A stretch of DNA of 64,000 bases from Tsukamurella asaccharolytica (GCF_007858435.1 NZ_VIGW01000009.1:1-64000); one strand, 5' to 3'. Shown: positions 16,514-25,629, counted from the first letter of the stretch. Notes: generated from the letters alone by a model not told the origin. Made by a program: numbers and translations.

Positions 16514-17149
16514 GTGAGTATGCAGAATCCTCCATCGCCGGAGTACATCGTCTATCGCAAATCGCGCAACACTGGTAGGCCGAAGGATCCTGGTCTCGAG
16601 AGCCGTGTGTATGCCTGCGTGCTGGACCACTATGCAAAGAACGGTCTCAACGCCCTTTCGTTTAGTTCTGTGGCCCGAGATGCGTCTGTTGGTAAGGCGG
16701 CCCTGTACGCACGCTGGGCCAGCGTCGAGGACTTGTTGATCGACGCGCTCGAGAGCGTAACGGAGCTCCCGGAGCAGGTCATGACTGGATCGGCGCGCGA
16801 TGAGATGCTGTCCGTCGCCATCAGTCTGTGGCGCCACTACGCCAGTACGCTCGGTATGATTTCTGTTCGCATCAACCTCGATGCGGGCAGTTCGCCTCGT
16901 CTTCGCCAACCATATCGAAAGTTCGTGAGCGGTTACCGCTCGGTGCTCATCGCGGTCGTTCGGCGCGGACAGGAGGCCGGCCAGATCGACCGCGCTGTCG
17001 ACCCGATCGTCGCCATCGACATGATCGTCGGGGCGGTGATGCTCCACGCGATGTTCACGCCGTCGAGGCCTGGGATCTCGGCGGAAGACGCCGATTCGCT
17101 TGTGGCGAATATTGTCGATACGGCCTTTGGCGGTTTGGCGAACAGCTGA
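16514..17149 (+). CDS. TetR/AcrR family transcriptional regulator
   Basis: This 211-residue regulator has an N-terminal helix-turn-helix (about 20-65) with NALSFSSVARDASVGKAALYARW, typical of TetR repressors, followed by a helical ligand-binding domain (LWRHYASTLGMISV onward). GTG at 16514 is chosen for the AGGG 8 nt upstream; ATG at 16520 is also possible. The longer frame to 16412 overlaps the esterase gene. It sits inside the catabolic cluster and is the likely local repressor. Candidate operators are the palindrome at 16468-16479 and the repeats at 12525-12537. The ligand may be a CoA ester or ketone intermediate, which is inference. Confidence 0.85.
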   Translation: MSMQNPPSPEYIVYRKSRNTGRPKDPGLESRVYACVLDHYAKNGLNALSFSSVARDASVGKAALYARWASVEDLLIDALESVTELPEQVMTGSARDEMLSVAISLWRHYASTLGMISVRINLDAGSSPRLRQPYRKFVSGYRSVLIAVVRRGQEAGQIDRAVDPIVAIDMIVGAVMLHAMFTPSRPGISAEDADSLVANIVDTAFGGLANS

Positions 17150-17229
17150 TGCGTGTCGAGGCATGTGGGGGTCCTCGTCGAAAGTTCCTCAACGATGTCG
17201 AATACTGCAAAAAGGAAGTGGCGGTCACA

Positions 17230-18810
17230 ATGGATGCTCGCGATAATGTCGACCAATGGCGCGAGCCTCTCGTGCAGAATTTTCTCGCGAAACACTCACG
17301 TGAGCGGCCCGACGCGTTGGCTGTCGTGGGCGCTGATCGGAGGTTGACGTGGCGAGAACTCGCGCTGCGCTCTGATGAAATTGCGCTTCGACTCCTGTCT
17401 CTAGGAGTCTCTCCGGGCGACAGAGTGGCGCTGCTGATGCGCAATCGGGTTGAGTTCATTGAGGCGGTCTTCGGTGCTCTGAAGATTGGTGCCGTCGTGG
17501 TGCCGCTCAACTTCCGACTCGTGTCGGACGAGTTGGACTTCGTGGTTCGCGATGCCGAGCCCCGTGTGCTGATCAGTGACCGTGAGGGGCGAGGGCGGCT
17601 GGCAGCCCTACCGCAGGGTGTGATTCACCTGGCCTGCGAGCTGGACGAGGGCTTGAGTTCCTTGTACACCGGCGAGTACGCCGGCGGGGAGACCGCTCAG
17701 GACTGGCCGGAGATCGACCCCCATGACCTGGCCTTCATCTTGTACACGTCGGGCACGACCGGACGGCCCAAGGGCGCAATGTTGACTCACTTTTCGGTGT
17801 GGACGCATGCAATCGCCTGGTTGGCCGAGGGTCGACTACGTGATGATGACGTGTGGCTGTGCGCCGCGCCGATGTTCCATGCCGGCGGCGTAGGCGCAAT
17901 GGTGCCGATGATTGTCGGTGGCATCACTCAGGTGATCAGCCCGTCGACCTCGTTCGACGCTCGCGCTGCGATCGACCTTCTAGCCAGAGAAAAGGTGACC
18001 GTGGCAGCATTTGTTCCTACTCAGTGGCAGGAGATGTGTGCTGTCGATAATGTCCGGTCACGCCTTCCTTTGCTTCGGTGTATTTTCTGGGGTGGTGCCC
18101 CGGCGCCGATGGTTGTGTTGGAAGCGCTATCTTCGACATTCCCTGACGCGGATATCATTAGTTCATACGGCCAGACTGAGATGGGTCCGACGAGTTGTTG
18201 GCTGCACGCAAAGGATGCGGTTCGGAAGATGGGGTCGGTCGGTAAGCCCGTCGGTGTCGTCGAACTGGAGATCCTCGACGATGATTGTGTTCCTGTTGCC
18301 GATGGCAGCGTGGGTGAGGTCGCTTATCGGGGCCCAACTGTGTTCGCCGGGTACTGGCGCAATGATGCCGCATCTGCCGAGGCGTTTCGCGGTGGGTGGT
18401 TCCACAGCGGTGATCTGGCCCGGCGGGACGAGGAGGGATTCCTGTACCTGGTTGACCGAAAGAGCGACATGATCGTGTCCGGGGGAGAGAACATCTATCC
18501 AAAGGAACTGGAGGAGGTGATTCGGCGAGTCCACGGTGTCATCGATGTCGCTGTTGTCAAGGGGCCCCATGAGCGCTGGCATGAGACTCCTGTCGCGTAC
18601 GTGGTTGCTGACGATCATCTGCGCTCGCTAGGTGCGAAGGTTGTACTGGACGCGTGTGTAGCGAACCTCGCTTCGTACAAGAAGCCGAGTGCGGTGGTTT
18701 TCGTCGATTCTTTGCCGCGCAATGCTTCCGGGAAGGTTCTCAAACGCGAGCTGCGGATTCGGGCGGCGCAGGATGTGTCAGGGACGGACTCGCAACGGTC
18801 GAGTCAGTAG
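17230..18810 (+). CDS. AMP-dependent acyl-CoA synthetase (long-chain/aryl type)
   Basis: This 526-residue enzyme of the ANL family activates a carboxylic acid with ATP and CoA. It shows the P-loop YTSGTTGRPKGAM (about 173-185), the A5 motif YGQTEMG, the hinge GWFHSGDLARRDEEGFL, the core DRKSDMIVSGGENIYP, and the catalytic lysine motif near the C-terminus (PRNASGKVLKREL). The ATG at 17230 gives the usual N-terminus; GTG at 17218 is an alternative closer to an AAAGGA site. It lies between the TetR and SDR genes on the same strand. It would feed the acid product of the FMO/esterase steps to the acyl-CoA dehydrogenase. Confidence 0.9.
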   Translation: MDARDNVDQWREPLVQNFLAKHSRERPDALAVVGADRRLTWRELALRSDEIALRLLSLGVSPGDRVALLMRNRVEFIEAVFGALKIGAVVVPLNFRLVSDELDFVVRDAEPRVLISDREGRGRLAALPQGVIHLACELDEGLSSLYTGEYAGGETAQDWPEIDPHDLAFILYTSGTTGRPKGAMLTHFSVWTHAIAWLAEGRLRDDDVWLCAAPMFHAGGVGAMVPMIVGGITQVISPSTSFDARAAIDLLAREKVTVAAFVPTQWQEMCAVDNVRSRLPLLRCIFWGGAPAPMVVLEALSSTFPDADIISSYGQTEMGPTSCWLHAKDAVRKMGSVGKPVGVVELEILDDDCVPVADGSVGEVAYRGPTVFAGYWRNDAASAEAFRGGWFHSGDLARRDEEGFLYLVDRKSDMIVSGGENIYPKELEEVIRRVHGVIDVAVVKGPHERWHETPVAYVVADDHLRSLGAKVVLDACVANLASYKKPSAVVFVDSLPRNASGKVLKRELRIRAAQDVSGTDSQRSSQ

Positions 18811-18847
18811 GCCAGTTCTACGAATACACTCACAGAGAGAGACAAGA

Positions 18848-19708
18848 ATGGAAACGAATATCGCTACACCCGCCTCGCTCGCAGGCCGCGTGGCTGTCAT
18901 CACAGGTGCTGCTCGTGGACAGGGCCGCTCCCATGCGATCGCCCTCGCGGAACGGGGCGCTGATGTCGTGCTCGTCGATGCCGTGCAGCCTATCGATAAC
19001 GTGGAATACGCGATGGCGCAGTCGAGCGACCTGTCAGACGCCGCAGCACTCGTCGAGGCTACGGGTCGCCGTGCTCGGATCATCGAGGCTGACGTCAGAG
19101 ACGAATCCTTCAACGAGAAACTTGGTGCCGCGGTCGCGGAACTGGGACGCCTCGATATCGTGGTGGCTAATGCAGGCGTATGCGGGCCTAGTAGACCCTT
19201 CTGGGAGATTAGCCGCGACGAGTGGAATACCGTTCTGGACGTGAACCTCACCGGGGTCTGGCAGACGATCAAGTTCTCCATACCTCACTTGATCGCCGCC
19301 GGGAACGGAGGTTCGATCATCGCAACCAGCTCCATAGCCGGACTCACAGGCGTTCCGAACCTCGCACATTACACAGCATCGAAGCACGGTCTCGTCGGGC
19401 TGATCCGCGTAGTTGCCAACGAAGTCGCAGAATACGGGATCCGCGCTAACACAGTGCATCCGACCAGTGTCCCGACGCCAATGATCGATAACCCGCAGAT
19501 GACGCGGATGTTCCGGCCCGATCTGGAAGATCCGTCCCTCGAAGATGGAATCGACGTTCTCAAGCGAGTGAATCTCCTCCCGGTCCCATGGGTAGAAAGT
19601 TCGGATATCTCGGCCGCTGTGTGTTGGCTTGCCTCCGATGACTCACGGTACGTCACAGGAGCTGCGATCCCTGTGGACGCGGGGATGCTTGCCAAGTATT
19701 CAGGGTAG
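18848..19708 (+). CDS. Mycofactocin-coupled SDR family oxidoreductase
   Basis: This 286-residue short-chain dehydrogenase is of the mycofactocin-associated type, in which NAD stays bound and electrons leave through mycofactocin. It has TGAARGQGRSHA (about 18-29), the family-typical long insertion DAVQPIDNVEYAMAQSSDL (about 45-63) after the second strand, NAG (about 107-109), and the catalytic YTASK (Y and K near 177 and 181). ATG at 18848 has AGAGAGA upstream. It is the last gene of the catabolic cluster and lies directly next to the mycofactocin locus. It would oxidise an alcohol to a ketone or aldehyde, probably the entry step of the pathway. Confidence 0.9.
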   Translation: METNIATPASLAGRVAVITGAARGQGRSHAIALAERGADVVLVDAVQPIDNVEYAMAQSSDLSDAAALVEATGRRARIIEADVRDESFNEKLGAAVAELGRLDIVVANAGVCGPSRPFWEISRDEWNTVLDVNLTGVWQTIKFSIPHLIAAGNGGSIIATSSIAGLTGVPNLAHYTASKHGLVGLIRVVANEVAEYGIRANTVHPTSVPTPMIDNPQMTRMFRPDLEDPSLEDGIDVLKRVNLLPVPWVESSDISAAVCWLASDDSRYVTGAAIPVDAGMLAKYSG

Positions 19709-19735
19709 AACGAAGACAGCCCGCACATCTTACCT

Positions 19736-19781
19736 GGGACTGCTGCACAGATCGGATGTCACCTATCCGTGCAGCAGTCCC
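19736..19781. terminator. Bidirectional terminator between the SDR gene and mftR
   Basis: A perfect 13-bp inverted repeat (GGGACTGCTGCAC and GTGCAGCAGTCCC) encloses an inner GGAT/ATCC pair. It sits between the convergent SDR and mftR genes and overlaps the last codons of mftR. It is the strongest hairpin in this part of the window and separates the catabolic cluster from the mycofactocin locus. Confidence 0.75.
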
Positions 19782-20376
19782 GGTCGGTGACGCACATGAG
19801 TAGCGCGCAACTCTGACGTAGGAGACGATCCAAATCTTCTTCAGGGTGTTTCAGCCATTCGTGGTAGGCGGCGAGGGTGGCGCCGAGTGCCATCCACGCG
19901 ATCGCCTGTGGGAACTGATCTTGCGGAGAGAGTCCGCGGCGGTGTGCGACGTGCTCCGCGATCACTTGGCGCCAATCTGCGTACATGATCATCGAATGGG
20001 CCTGGAGTGCCGGCACGTTCTGGAGCAGGTGCATCCGTCTCCGGTGGTGCTCTCGTTCCGATTCCGGGACCGCGTTGAAGGCGACGATGGCGTCGCGCAA
20101 CTCTGTGCCGAGCGTTCCCGATCCGCTCGACTCGTCGAGGAGTCGGCGTAGACCCTGCAGGTGGTCGTCGAACTCGCCCCATGCGAGAGAGCTCTTCGAT
20201 GGGTAGTAGCGGAACAGTGTTCGCCGGGCGATACCCGCTGCGGTAGCGATATCGTCGACGCTCGTCTCCTCGAAGCCGTTCTCGATGAACAGGTCGATCG
20301 CTACGGCGCTCAGGTGGCCCCGGGTGGTTGCGGAGGGGCGCCCGCCCAACGGTCCGCTGCGTCCGCGAGGGGTCAT
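19759..20376 (-). CDS. mftR: Mycofactocin system TetR-family regulator MftR
   Basis: This 205-residue TetR regulator is divergent from mftA. The helix-turn-helix covers about residues 15-60 ([24 protein letters not shown]). The body carries [18 protein letters not shown] and [15 protein letters not shown], as in MftR proteins. MftR of mycobacteria represses the mft genes and responds to long-chain acyl-CoA, which is family knowledge. The start at 20376 ([14 protein letters not shown]) matches the usual short N-terminus; the frame is open further to 20469. Its position between the SDR cluster and mftA supports the assignment. Confidence 0.9.
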   Translation of the reverse strand: MTPRGRSGPLGGRPSATTRGHLSAVAIDLFIENGFEETSVDDIATAAGIARRTLFRYYPSKSSLAWGEFDDHLQGLRRLLDESSGSGTLGTELRDAIVAFNAVPESEREHHRRRMHLLQNVPALQAHSMIMYADWRQVIAEHVAHRRGLSPQDQFPQAIAWMALGATLAAYHEWLKHPEEDLDRLLRQSCALLMCVTDRDCCTDR

Positions 20377-20527
20377 CGCCACTGCCTGCTTTCTGCGTGT
20401 TCTCGCCGGTCGGGGCCGTCCGCGATCGTACGTCAGGATCGATCTCGCGGAATGCCTGCGATTATGCACTGGGTGCCATTACGCTGTGATGGGAAACACA
20501 CAAGCACCACTGAGGAGGTTGGATCAC

Positions 20528-20620
20528 ATGTCGGACAACGAGACGGAGACGCAGGGCGAGCTCGTGACGGAATCGTTGGTGGAGGAAGTATCCATCGACG
20601 GGATGTGCGGCGTGTACTGA
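20528..20620 (+). CDS. mftA: Mycofactocin precursor peptide MftA
   Basis: This 30-residue ribosomal precursor ends in IDGMCGVY. The final Val-Tyr pair is the substrate that MftC decarboxylates and cross-links, and MftE releases the resulting core. The N-terminal leader is acidic ([18 protein letters not shown]) and is bound by MftB. ATG at 20528 has a strong GAGGAGGTT site 7-8 nt upstream. The stop overlaps the mftB start (ATGA). It is the first gene of the mft operon, behind a 150-nt divergent promoter region shared with mftR. Confidence 0.97.
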   Translation: MSDNETETQGELVTESLVEEVSIDGMCGVY

Positions 20621-20967
20621 TGACGACCGCGCACGCGCCGGCTCCCGGCGGCTCCGTGGCCGCCGGGGCCGACGCTCCCACCACGTCCTTCGACCCCGAC
20701 ATCGCCTGGGCGATCAACCCCCGGGTCGCGGTTCGCCCCGAACCCTTCGGTGCTCTGCTGTATCACTTCGGCACCCGGAAGCTCTCCTTCCTGAAGAACC
20801 TCGTCATCGTCGAGGTGGTGCGGTCCCTGCATGAGCATCCGAGCGCGAACGCCGCGATCGACACCGCGGGCATCAATGCAGACAGTCGCGCCCAGTACCT
20901 CAGTGCGCTGGACGCGCTCGCCCGATCCGAGATGATCGTCCCGGCCGCCACGAGGAGCGCGACATGA
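20620..20967 (+). CDS. mftB: Mycofactocin peptide chaperone MftB
   Basis: This 115-residue protein has the RiPP recognition element fold that binds the MftA leader and delivers it to MftC. The core (about 28-105) includes INPRVAVRPEPFGALLYHF and the family segment RKLSFLKNL. The first 25 residues are alanine- and proline-rich and disordered. It starts within the mftA stop codon and ends overlapping mftC by 4 nt (ATGA at 20964-20967), so the three genes are translationally coupled. Confidence 0.95.
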   Translation: MTTAHAPAPGGSVAAGADAPTTSFDPDIAWAINPRVAVRPEPFGALLYHFGTRKLSFLKNLVIVEVVRSLHEHPSANAAIDTAGINADSRAQYLSALDALARSEMIVPAATRSAT

Positions 20968-22259
20968 CCACCCTCGAAAGCCCCCAGTCCGCCCGCGTCG
21001 GGCGACTCGTCGACCAGTTCGAACGCGGCCTGGACGCTCCGATCTGCCTGACCTGGGAGCTGACCTATGCGTGCAACCTCGCGTGCGTGCACTGCCTCTC
21101 CAGCTCTGGAAGACGCGACCCCCGCGAGCTTGCGACCGAGCAGTGCAAGGCGATTATCGATGACCTGCAGCGCATGCAGGTCTTCTACGTCAACATCGGC
21201 GGCGGCGAGCCCACCGTGCGTCCCGACTTCTGGGAGCTCGTCGACTACGCCACCGCGCATCAGGTGGGGGTGAAGTTCTCCACCAACGGTCTGCGCATCA
21301 ATGCGGAGGTCGCCCAGCGCCTCGCAGCCTCCGACTACGTCGACGTGCAGATCTCGCTCGACGGCGCCACCGCCGAGGTCAACGACGCGGTGCGCGGCCC
21401 CGGTTCCTTCACGATGGCGATCAAGGCCCTCGAGAACCTGGCCACCGCGGGATTCCGCGATGCCAAGATCAGCGTCGTCATGACCCGGCAGAACGTCTCG
21501 CAGCTCGACGATTTCAAAGCCCTCGCCGACCGTTACGGCGCCACTCTGCGCATCACGCGTCTGCGCCCGTCGGGCCGCGGCGCCGACGTGTGGGACGACC
21601 TGCACCCCCTGCCCGAGCAGCAGCGCGAGCTCTACGACTGGCTCTTCGCCCATGGTGACGGCGTGCTCACCGGAGACTCATTCTTCCACCTCTCCGCGTT
21701 CGGCGGGAACGACGGTGCCGGTGCCCTGCCCGGGCTCAATCTCTGCGGCGCGGGACGTGTCGTCTGCCTCATCGACCCGGTCGGCGACGTCTACGCCTGC
21801 CCCTTCGCGATCCATGAGAACTTCTTGGCGGGCAACGTCACCGCCGACGGCGGCTTCCAGGAGGTATGGCAGGGCTCCGAGCTGTTCCGCTCCCTCCGCG
21901 AGCCGCAGAGCGCGGGCGCGTGCACGCAGTGCAGCTTCTTCGACTCCTGCCGCGGCGGCTGCATGGCCGCCAAGTTCTTCACGGGCCTGCCGATGGATGG
22001 GCCTGATCCGGAGTGCGTGCAGGGGCATGCCGGACCGCTGCTCGCCGGCCAACGAAGTAAACCCACCGCGAACAAGGACCACTCCCGCGGCGTACCGCTC
22101 ACGCTCATGACCCGCCCCCCGTCGCGCAACTGCGACGAGAACCCGCTCACCGGGTTCGTCCCGCAGAACTCTCCGCGACGCTCGTCGTCGAGTGCCGTGT
22201 CTGGCGCGCCCCGAGCCGCCTCGTCCACCACCGGCCGTGCAGCATCCGGCTGCTCCTGA
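20964..22259 (+). CDS. mftC: Mycofactocin radical SAM maturase MftC
   Basis: This 431-residue radical SAM/SPASM enzyme decarboxylates the C-terminal tyrosine of MftA and forms the Val-Tyr link. The radical SAM cluster motif CNLACVHC gives C37, C41 and C44. The C-terminal SPASM cysteines are visible in LNLCGAGRVVCLIDPVGDVYAC and in CTQCSFFDSCRGGC. After the last cysteine (ECVQGH) there is an unusually long tail of about 70 residues rich in proline, serine and arginine, which is probably disordered. It starts inside the mftB stop codon. Confidence 0.96.
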   Translation: MTTLESPQSARVGRLVDQFERGLDAPICLTWELTYACNLACVHCLSSSGRRDPRELATEQCKAIIDDLQRMQVFYVNIGGGEPTVRPDFWELVDYATAHQVGVKFSTNGLRINAEVAQRLAASDYVDVQISLDGATAEVNDAVRGPGSFTMAIKALENLATAGFRDAKISVVMTRQNVSQLDDFKALADRYGATLRITRLRPSGRGADVWDDLHPLPEQQRELYDWLFAHGDGVLTGDSFFHLSAFGGNDGAGALPGLNLCGAGRVVCLIDPVGDVYACPFAIHENFLAGNVTADGGFQEVWQGSELFRSLREPQSAGACTQCSFFDSCRGGCMAAKFFTGLPMDGPDPECVQGHAGPLLAGQRSKPTANKDHSRGVPLTLMTRPPSRNCDENPLTGFVPQNSPRRSSSSAVSGAPRAASSTTGRAASGCS

Positions 22260-22277
22260 GATCCGAGGACCATCACC

Positions 22278-23495
22278 ATGTCCCGACTGTCCGCGCTCTC
22301 CGAGCGGAATCCCTGGCGGCGCAACCCCTGGTTCGAGTCCGTGCACGAGGCGCAGATTCGGGCACGGAAACGCCTGCCACCGACCGTCTACTCGTCGCTG
22401 ATCTCCGGTACGCAGGGCGGCGTTACCCTCGAGGACAACACCCGCGCCTTCACTGAGCTCGGCTTCGCGCCGCACGTGGTCGGCGCCAAACCCGAGCGCA
22501 AGCTCACCACGCGGGTCATGGGCCAGGAGCTCTCCTTCCCGGTGATGATATCCCCGACGGGCGTGCAGGCCGTGGACCCCGACGGCGAGGTCGCCGTCGC
22601 CCGTGCGGCCGCCGCCCGCGGCACTGCGATGGGCCTGTCCAGCTTCGCCAGCAAGCCCGTGGAGGAAGTGACCGCCGCGGGCGGCGCGGTGTTCTTCCAG
22701 ATCTACTGGCTCGGCAGTCGCGAGGAGATACTCGCCCGCATACAGCGCGCCAAGGATGCCGGCTGCACGGGCCTCATCGTGACCACCGACTGGGTCTTCA
22801 ACGTCGGCCGCGACTGGGGCAGCCCCGAGATCCCGGAGAAGGTGGACCTCAAGGCCCTTGCGCGCCTCGCCCCGGAGATCGCCCGAAGGCCGCGGTACGC
22901 GCTCGACTGGATCCGCGACGGCCGAATCATCGTTCCCGATCTCACCACGCCCAACCTCGTGGAGCGCGGCGCCACGGGGCCCACGTTCTTCGGCGCATAC
23001 GGACAGTGGATGAACACGCCGCCGCCCACCTGGGAGGACCTGCGGTGGTTGCGCGAGCAGTGGGGCGGCGAGTTCATGGTCAAGGGCATCACCCGGCTCG
23101 ACGACGCGCGCCGCGCCGTCGAGATCGGCGCTACCGCAATCTCCGTGTCGAATCACGGCGGCAACAACCTCGACGGCACGCCCGCGTCGATCCGCGCGCT
23201 CGGTCCGATCGCCGATGCGGTGGGCTCCGACCTCGACGTCCTGCTCGACGGCGGTATCCGCCGCGGCAGCGACGTGGTCAAGGCCCTCGCGCTCGGCGCC
23301 AAGGCCGTCATGATCGGCCGCGCCTACCTCTGGGGCCTCGCCGCCAACGGGCAAGCGGGCGTCGAGAACGTCCTGGACCTGCTGCGCATGGGCGTCGACT
23401 CGACCCTCATGGGCCTGGGACGCGGCGACGTCGCTGAGCTCAGCCGAGACGACCTGATCATCCCCGAGGGCTTCGAGCGCGTTCTCGGCGCGTGA
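22278..23495 (+). CDS. mftD: Mycofactocin FMN dehydrogenase MftD
   Basis: This 405-residue protein of the FMN-dependent alpha-hydroxy-acid dehydrogenase family oxidatively deaminates the AHDP intermediate to premycofactocin. Family features are SPTGVQAVDPDGE (about 92-104), SVSNHGGNNLDGTPA (about 291-305) with the catalytic-type histidine, and the phosphate-binding LDGGIRRGSDVVKALALGAKAVMIGR near 320-345. The ATG has a GAGGA site 8 nt upstream. It follows mftC by 18 nt and precedes mftE by 1 nt. Confidence 0.95.
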   Translation: MSRLSALSERNPWRRNPWFESVHEAQIRARKRLPPTVYSSLISGTQGGVTLEDNTRAFTELGFAPHVVGAKPERKLTTRVMGQELSFPVMISPTGVQAVDPDGEVAVARAAAARGTAMGLSSFASKPVEEVTAAGGAVFFQIYWLGSREEILARIQRAKDAGCTGLIVTTDWVFNVGRDWGSPEIPEKVDLKALARLAPEIARRPRYALDWIRDGRIIVPDLTTPNLVERGATGPTFFGAYGQWMNTPPPTWEDLRWLREQWGGEFMVKGITRLDDARRAVEIGATAISVSNHGGNNLDGTPASIRALGPIADAVGSDLDVLLDGGIRRGSDVVKALALGAKAVMIGRAYLWGLAANGQAGVENVLDLLRMGVDSTLMGLGRGDVAELSRDDLIIPEGFERVLGA

Positions 23496-23496
23496 G

Positions 23497-24216
23497 ATGA
23501 CCGAGCTCGCCGCGCTGACGTGGCCGGATGTGCCGCCGAACGGCGCTGTGCTGGTCGTGCCCGTCGGCTCCGTTGAACAGCACGGCCCGCACCTGCCGCT
23601 CGACACCGACACCCGTGTCGCCGCCGTGGTCGCGCGTCTCGCGGTCGAGCGGCTCGTTGCGGAGACCGATGCCGACGACTATGCCGTCGTGCTCGGCCCT
23701 GCGCTGCCCTACGGTGCCTCGGGCGAGCACGAGGGGTTCCCGGGGACTGTATCGATCGGCACCACCGCACTCGAGCTCGTCGTGGTGGAGTTGGTACGCA
23801 GCGCCTCCCGGTGGGCGTCGCGCATCGCTCTGATCAACGGGCACGGCGGCAATCTCGACGCTCTGCGCGCGGCAGTGGCGCGGCTCCGTTCCGAGGGGCG
23901 CGACGCCGTCTGGTTCCCGTGCGTCTTTCCCGGGGGTGACGCCCACGCGGGCGAGACTGAGACCTCCGTACTCATCGCGGCGGACCCCGGGACGGTGCGC
24001 GCCGACCGGCTCGCGCCAGGGGAGACGGCACCGATCGGCGCGCTCATCGACCGACTGCGCGCGGAGGGGGTCGCCGCGGTGGCACCGAACGGTGTCCTGG
24101 GCGATCCGACGACGGCCACCGCCGGCAACGGCGCGCACCTGCTCGAGGCCGCTGTCGGTCACCTCGCCATCGCCCTGCGCCGGTGGACCGTCGGCGCCGA
24201 CGGGCGGCTGCAGTGA
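23497..24216 (+). CDS. mftE: Mycofactocin precursor peptide peptidase MftE
   Basis: This 239-residue creatininase-family metallopeptidase cleaves modified MftA to free the Val-Tyr-derived core. Metal ligands typical of the family are visible in GSVEQHGPHLPLDTD (E and H near 26-28 and D near 37) and in INGHGGN (about 113-119), followed by HAGETETS (about 150-157). The start is one base after the mftD stop, and the TGA stop overlaps the GTG of mftF. Confidence 0.95.
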   Translation: MTELAALTWPDVPPNGAVLVVPVGSVEQHGPHLPLDTDTRVAAVVARLAVERLVAETDADDYAVVLGPALPYGASGEHEGFPGTVSIGTTALELVVVELVRSASRWASRIALINGHGGNLDALRAAVARLRSEGRDAVWFPCVFPGGDAHAGETETSVLIAADPGTVRADRLAPGETAPIGALIDRLRAEGVAAVAPNGVLGDPTTATAGNGAHLLEAAVGHLAIALRRWTVGADGRLQ

Positions 24217-25625
24217 CCGGACCCGCATCCGCCACCTTGCCGGACGGCTTCGCCGTCCGGCTCGATCCGGCCTGCCTGCGTCTCGGCCCCCGGCATCTGC
24301 TCGGCGGCTCCCCGACGCGGCTGCTGACTCTCTCGAGTGCCGCCGTCGGGCTGATCGACGGAACGGGCACCGTCACCGTCAGCGACGCGGCGAGCGCGGG
24401 TCTCGCGCGGCGACTGCTCGACTCCGGAGTCGCGAACCCGGTCCCTGTGGCGCATGGCAGCACCGGGGAGATCACCGTCGTGGTTCCTGTCCGCGACCAC
24501 CAGGCCGGGATCGACCGCCTGCTCGGGGTGCTGCGCGGCGTTCCCGTCGTGGTCGTCGACGATGGTTCAACGGTCCCGATCCGCGTGCCCGACGATCCCG
24601 CCGTCAGGCTCGTGCGACTGGCGCAGAACCGCGGCCCCGCCCACGCCCGCAACCGGGGCGCCGCGCTGGTGGACACCGAACTCGTCGCCTTTCTCGATGC
24701 CGACACCGTGCCCCGACCCGGCTGGGCAGCTCTGCTCAGCGGACGGTTCGCCGATCCGGCGGTGGCCGTCGCCGCGCCACGCATCGTCGGCCTCGCGAAT
24801 GCGCCGTGGACGCGGCCCGTCGCACGGTACGCGGGACTGCATTCGAGTCTGGATCTAGGGCCGTGCGCCCGCGATGCGCGGCCGGGGAGCCCCATCGCCT
24901 ATGTCCCGTCGGCGGCGATGCTATGCCGGCGCAGAGCCTTCGAGGCGGTAGGCGGCTTCGATCCGAATCTGCGGGTAGCCGAGGACGTGGATCTGTGCTG
25001 GCGTCTCGTCGGTGCCGGGTGGACCGTGCGCTACGACCCCGCGGCACGCGTGGCGCACGACCACCGGACCACGGTGCGCGCCCTCCTGAATCGCCGCCGC
25101 TACTACGGCACCGGTGCCGCCGAACTCGCGCGGCGGCACGGAACGCACGCTGCCCCGGTGGTCACCGCGATCCCGTCAGCGCTCGCCGCCATCTGCGTCC
25201 TCTCCGGCACGCGGACGGGTGCCGCCGGTGCCGCGGTGACCTACGCCTGGATGTTCGCGCGGCTGCGCTCCCGCCTCGACGGCGTGCCCCACGCCGGCGC
25301 GGCCGCCGGCCGACTCGTCGGCCGCGCCGCGTGGTTCGGAGTGCATCAGGGATTCGCGGCGATGCTGCGGCACTATTGGCCGGCGGCCGCAGCTGCTGCA
25401 CTTCTCTCGCGCCGCTTCCGCCGCCGGTTGCTGATCGCCGCAGTGGTGGAGCCGGTTCTGTCATGGGTGTCCGCGGTCCGCCGGGAGCCGGATGCGCCCC
25501 ACCCCGACCCGGTCACGTGGGCGGTGCTGCACCGCCTCGACGACCTCGCGTACGGCTTCGGCGTCTGGCAGGGCGCCGTGAGGTGCCGCGAGTTCGGCGC
25601 TCTGCGGCCAGCGATCACGCGGTGA
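24213..25625 (+). CDS. mftF: Mycofactocin glycosyltransferase MftF
   Basis: This 470-residue family 2 glycosyltransferase adds beta-1,4-linked glucose units to premycofactocin. The GT-A core shows VVVPVRDHQAGIDRLL (about 90-105), VVVDDGST (about 113-120), AFLDADTVPRPGW with the DxD-type metal site, and VAEDVDLCWRL near 255. A hydrophobic C-terminal part contains likely membrane-associated helices. The GTG start at 24213 overlaps the mftE stop; an upstream GTG/ATG at 24183 would add only an arginine-rich stretch. mftG follows with a 4-nt gap. Confidence 0.94.
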   Translation: MTGPASATLPDGFAVRLDPACLRLGPRHLLGGSPTRLLTLSSAAVGLIDGTGTVTVSDAASAGLARRLLDSGVANPVPVAHGSTGEITVVVPVRDHQAGIDRLLGVLRGVPVVVVDDGSTVPIRVPDDPAVRLVRLAQNRGPAHARNRGAALVDTELVAFLDADTVPRPGWAALLSGRFADPAVAVAAPRIVGLANAPWTRPVARYAGLHSSLDLGPCARDARPGSPIAYVPSAAMLCRRRAFEAVGGFDPNLRVAEDVDLCWRLVGAGWTVRYDPAARVAHDHRTTVRALLNRRRYYGTGAAELARRHGTHAAPVVTAIPSALAAICVLSGTRTGAAGAAVTYAWMFARLRSRLDGVPHAGAAAGRLVGRAAWFGVHQGFAAMLRHYWPAAAAAALLSRRFRRRLLIAAVVEPVLSWVSAVRREPDAPHPDPVTWAVLHRLDDLAYGFGVWQGAVRCREFGALRPAITR

Positions 25626-25629
25626 CACG

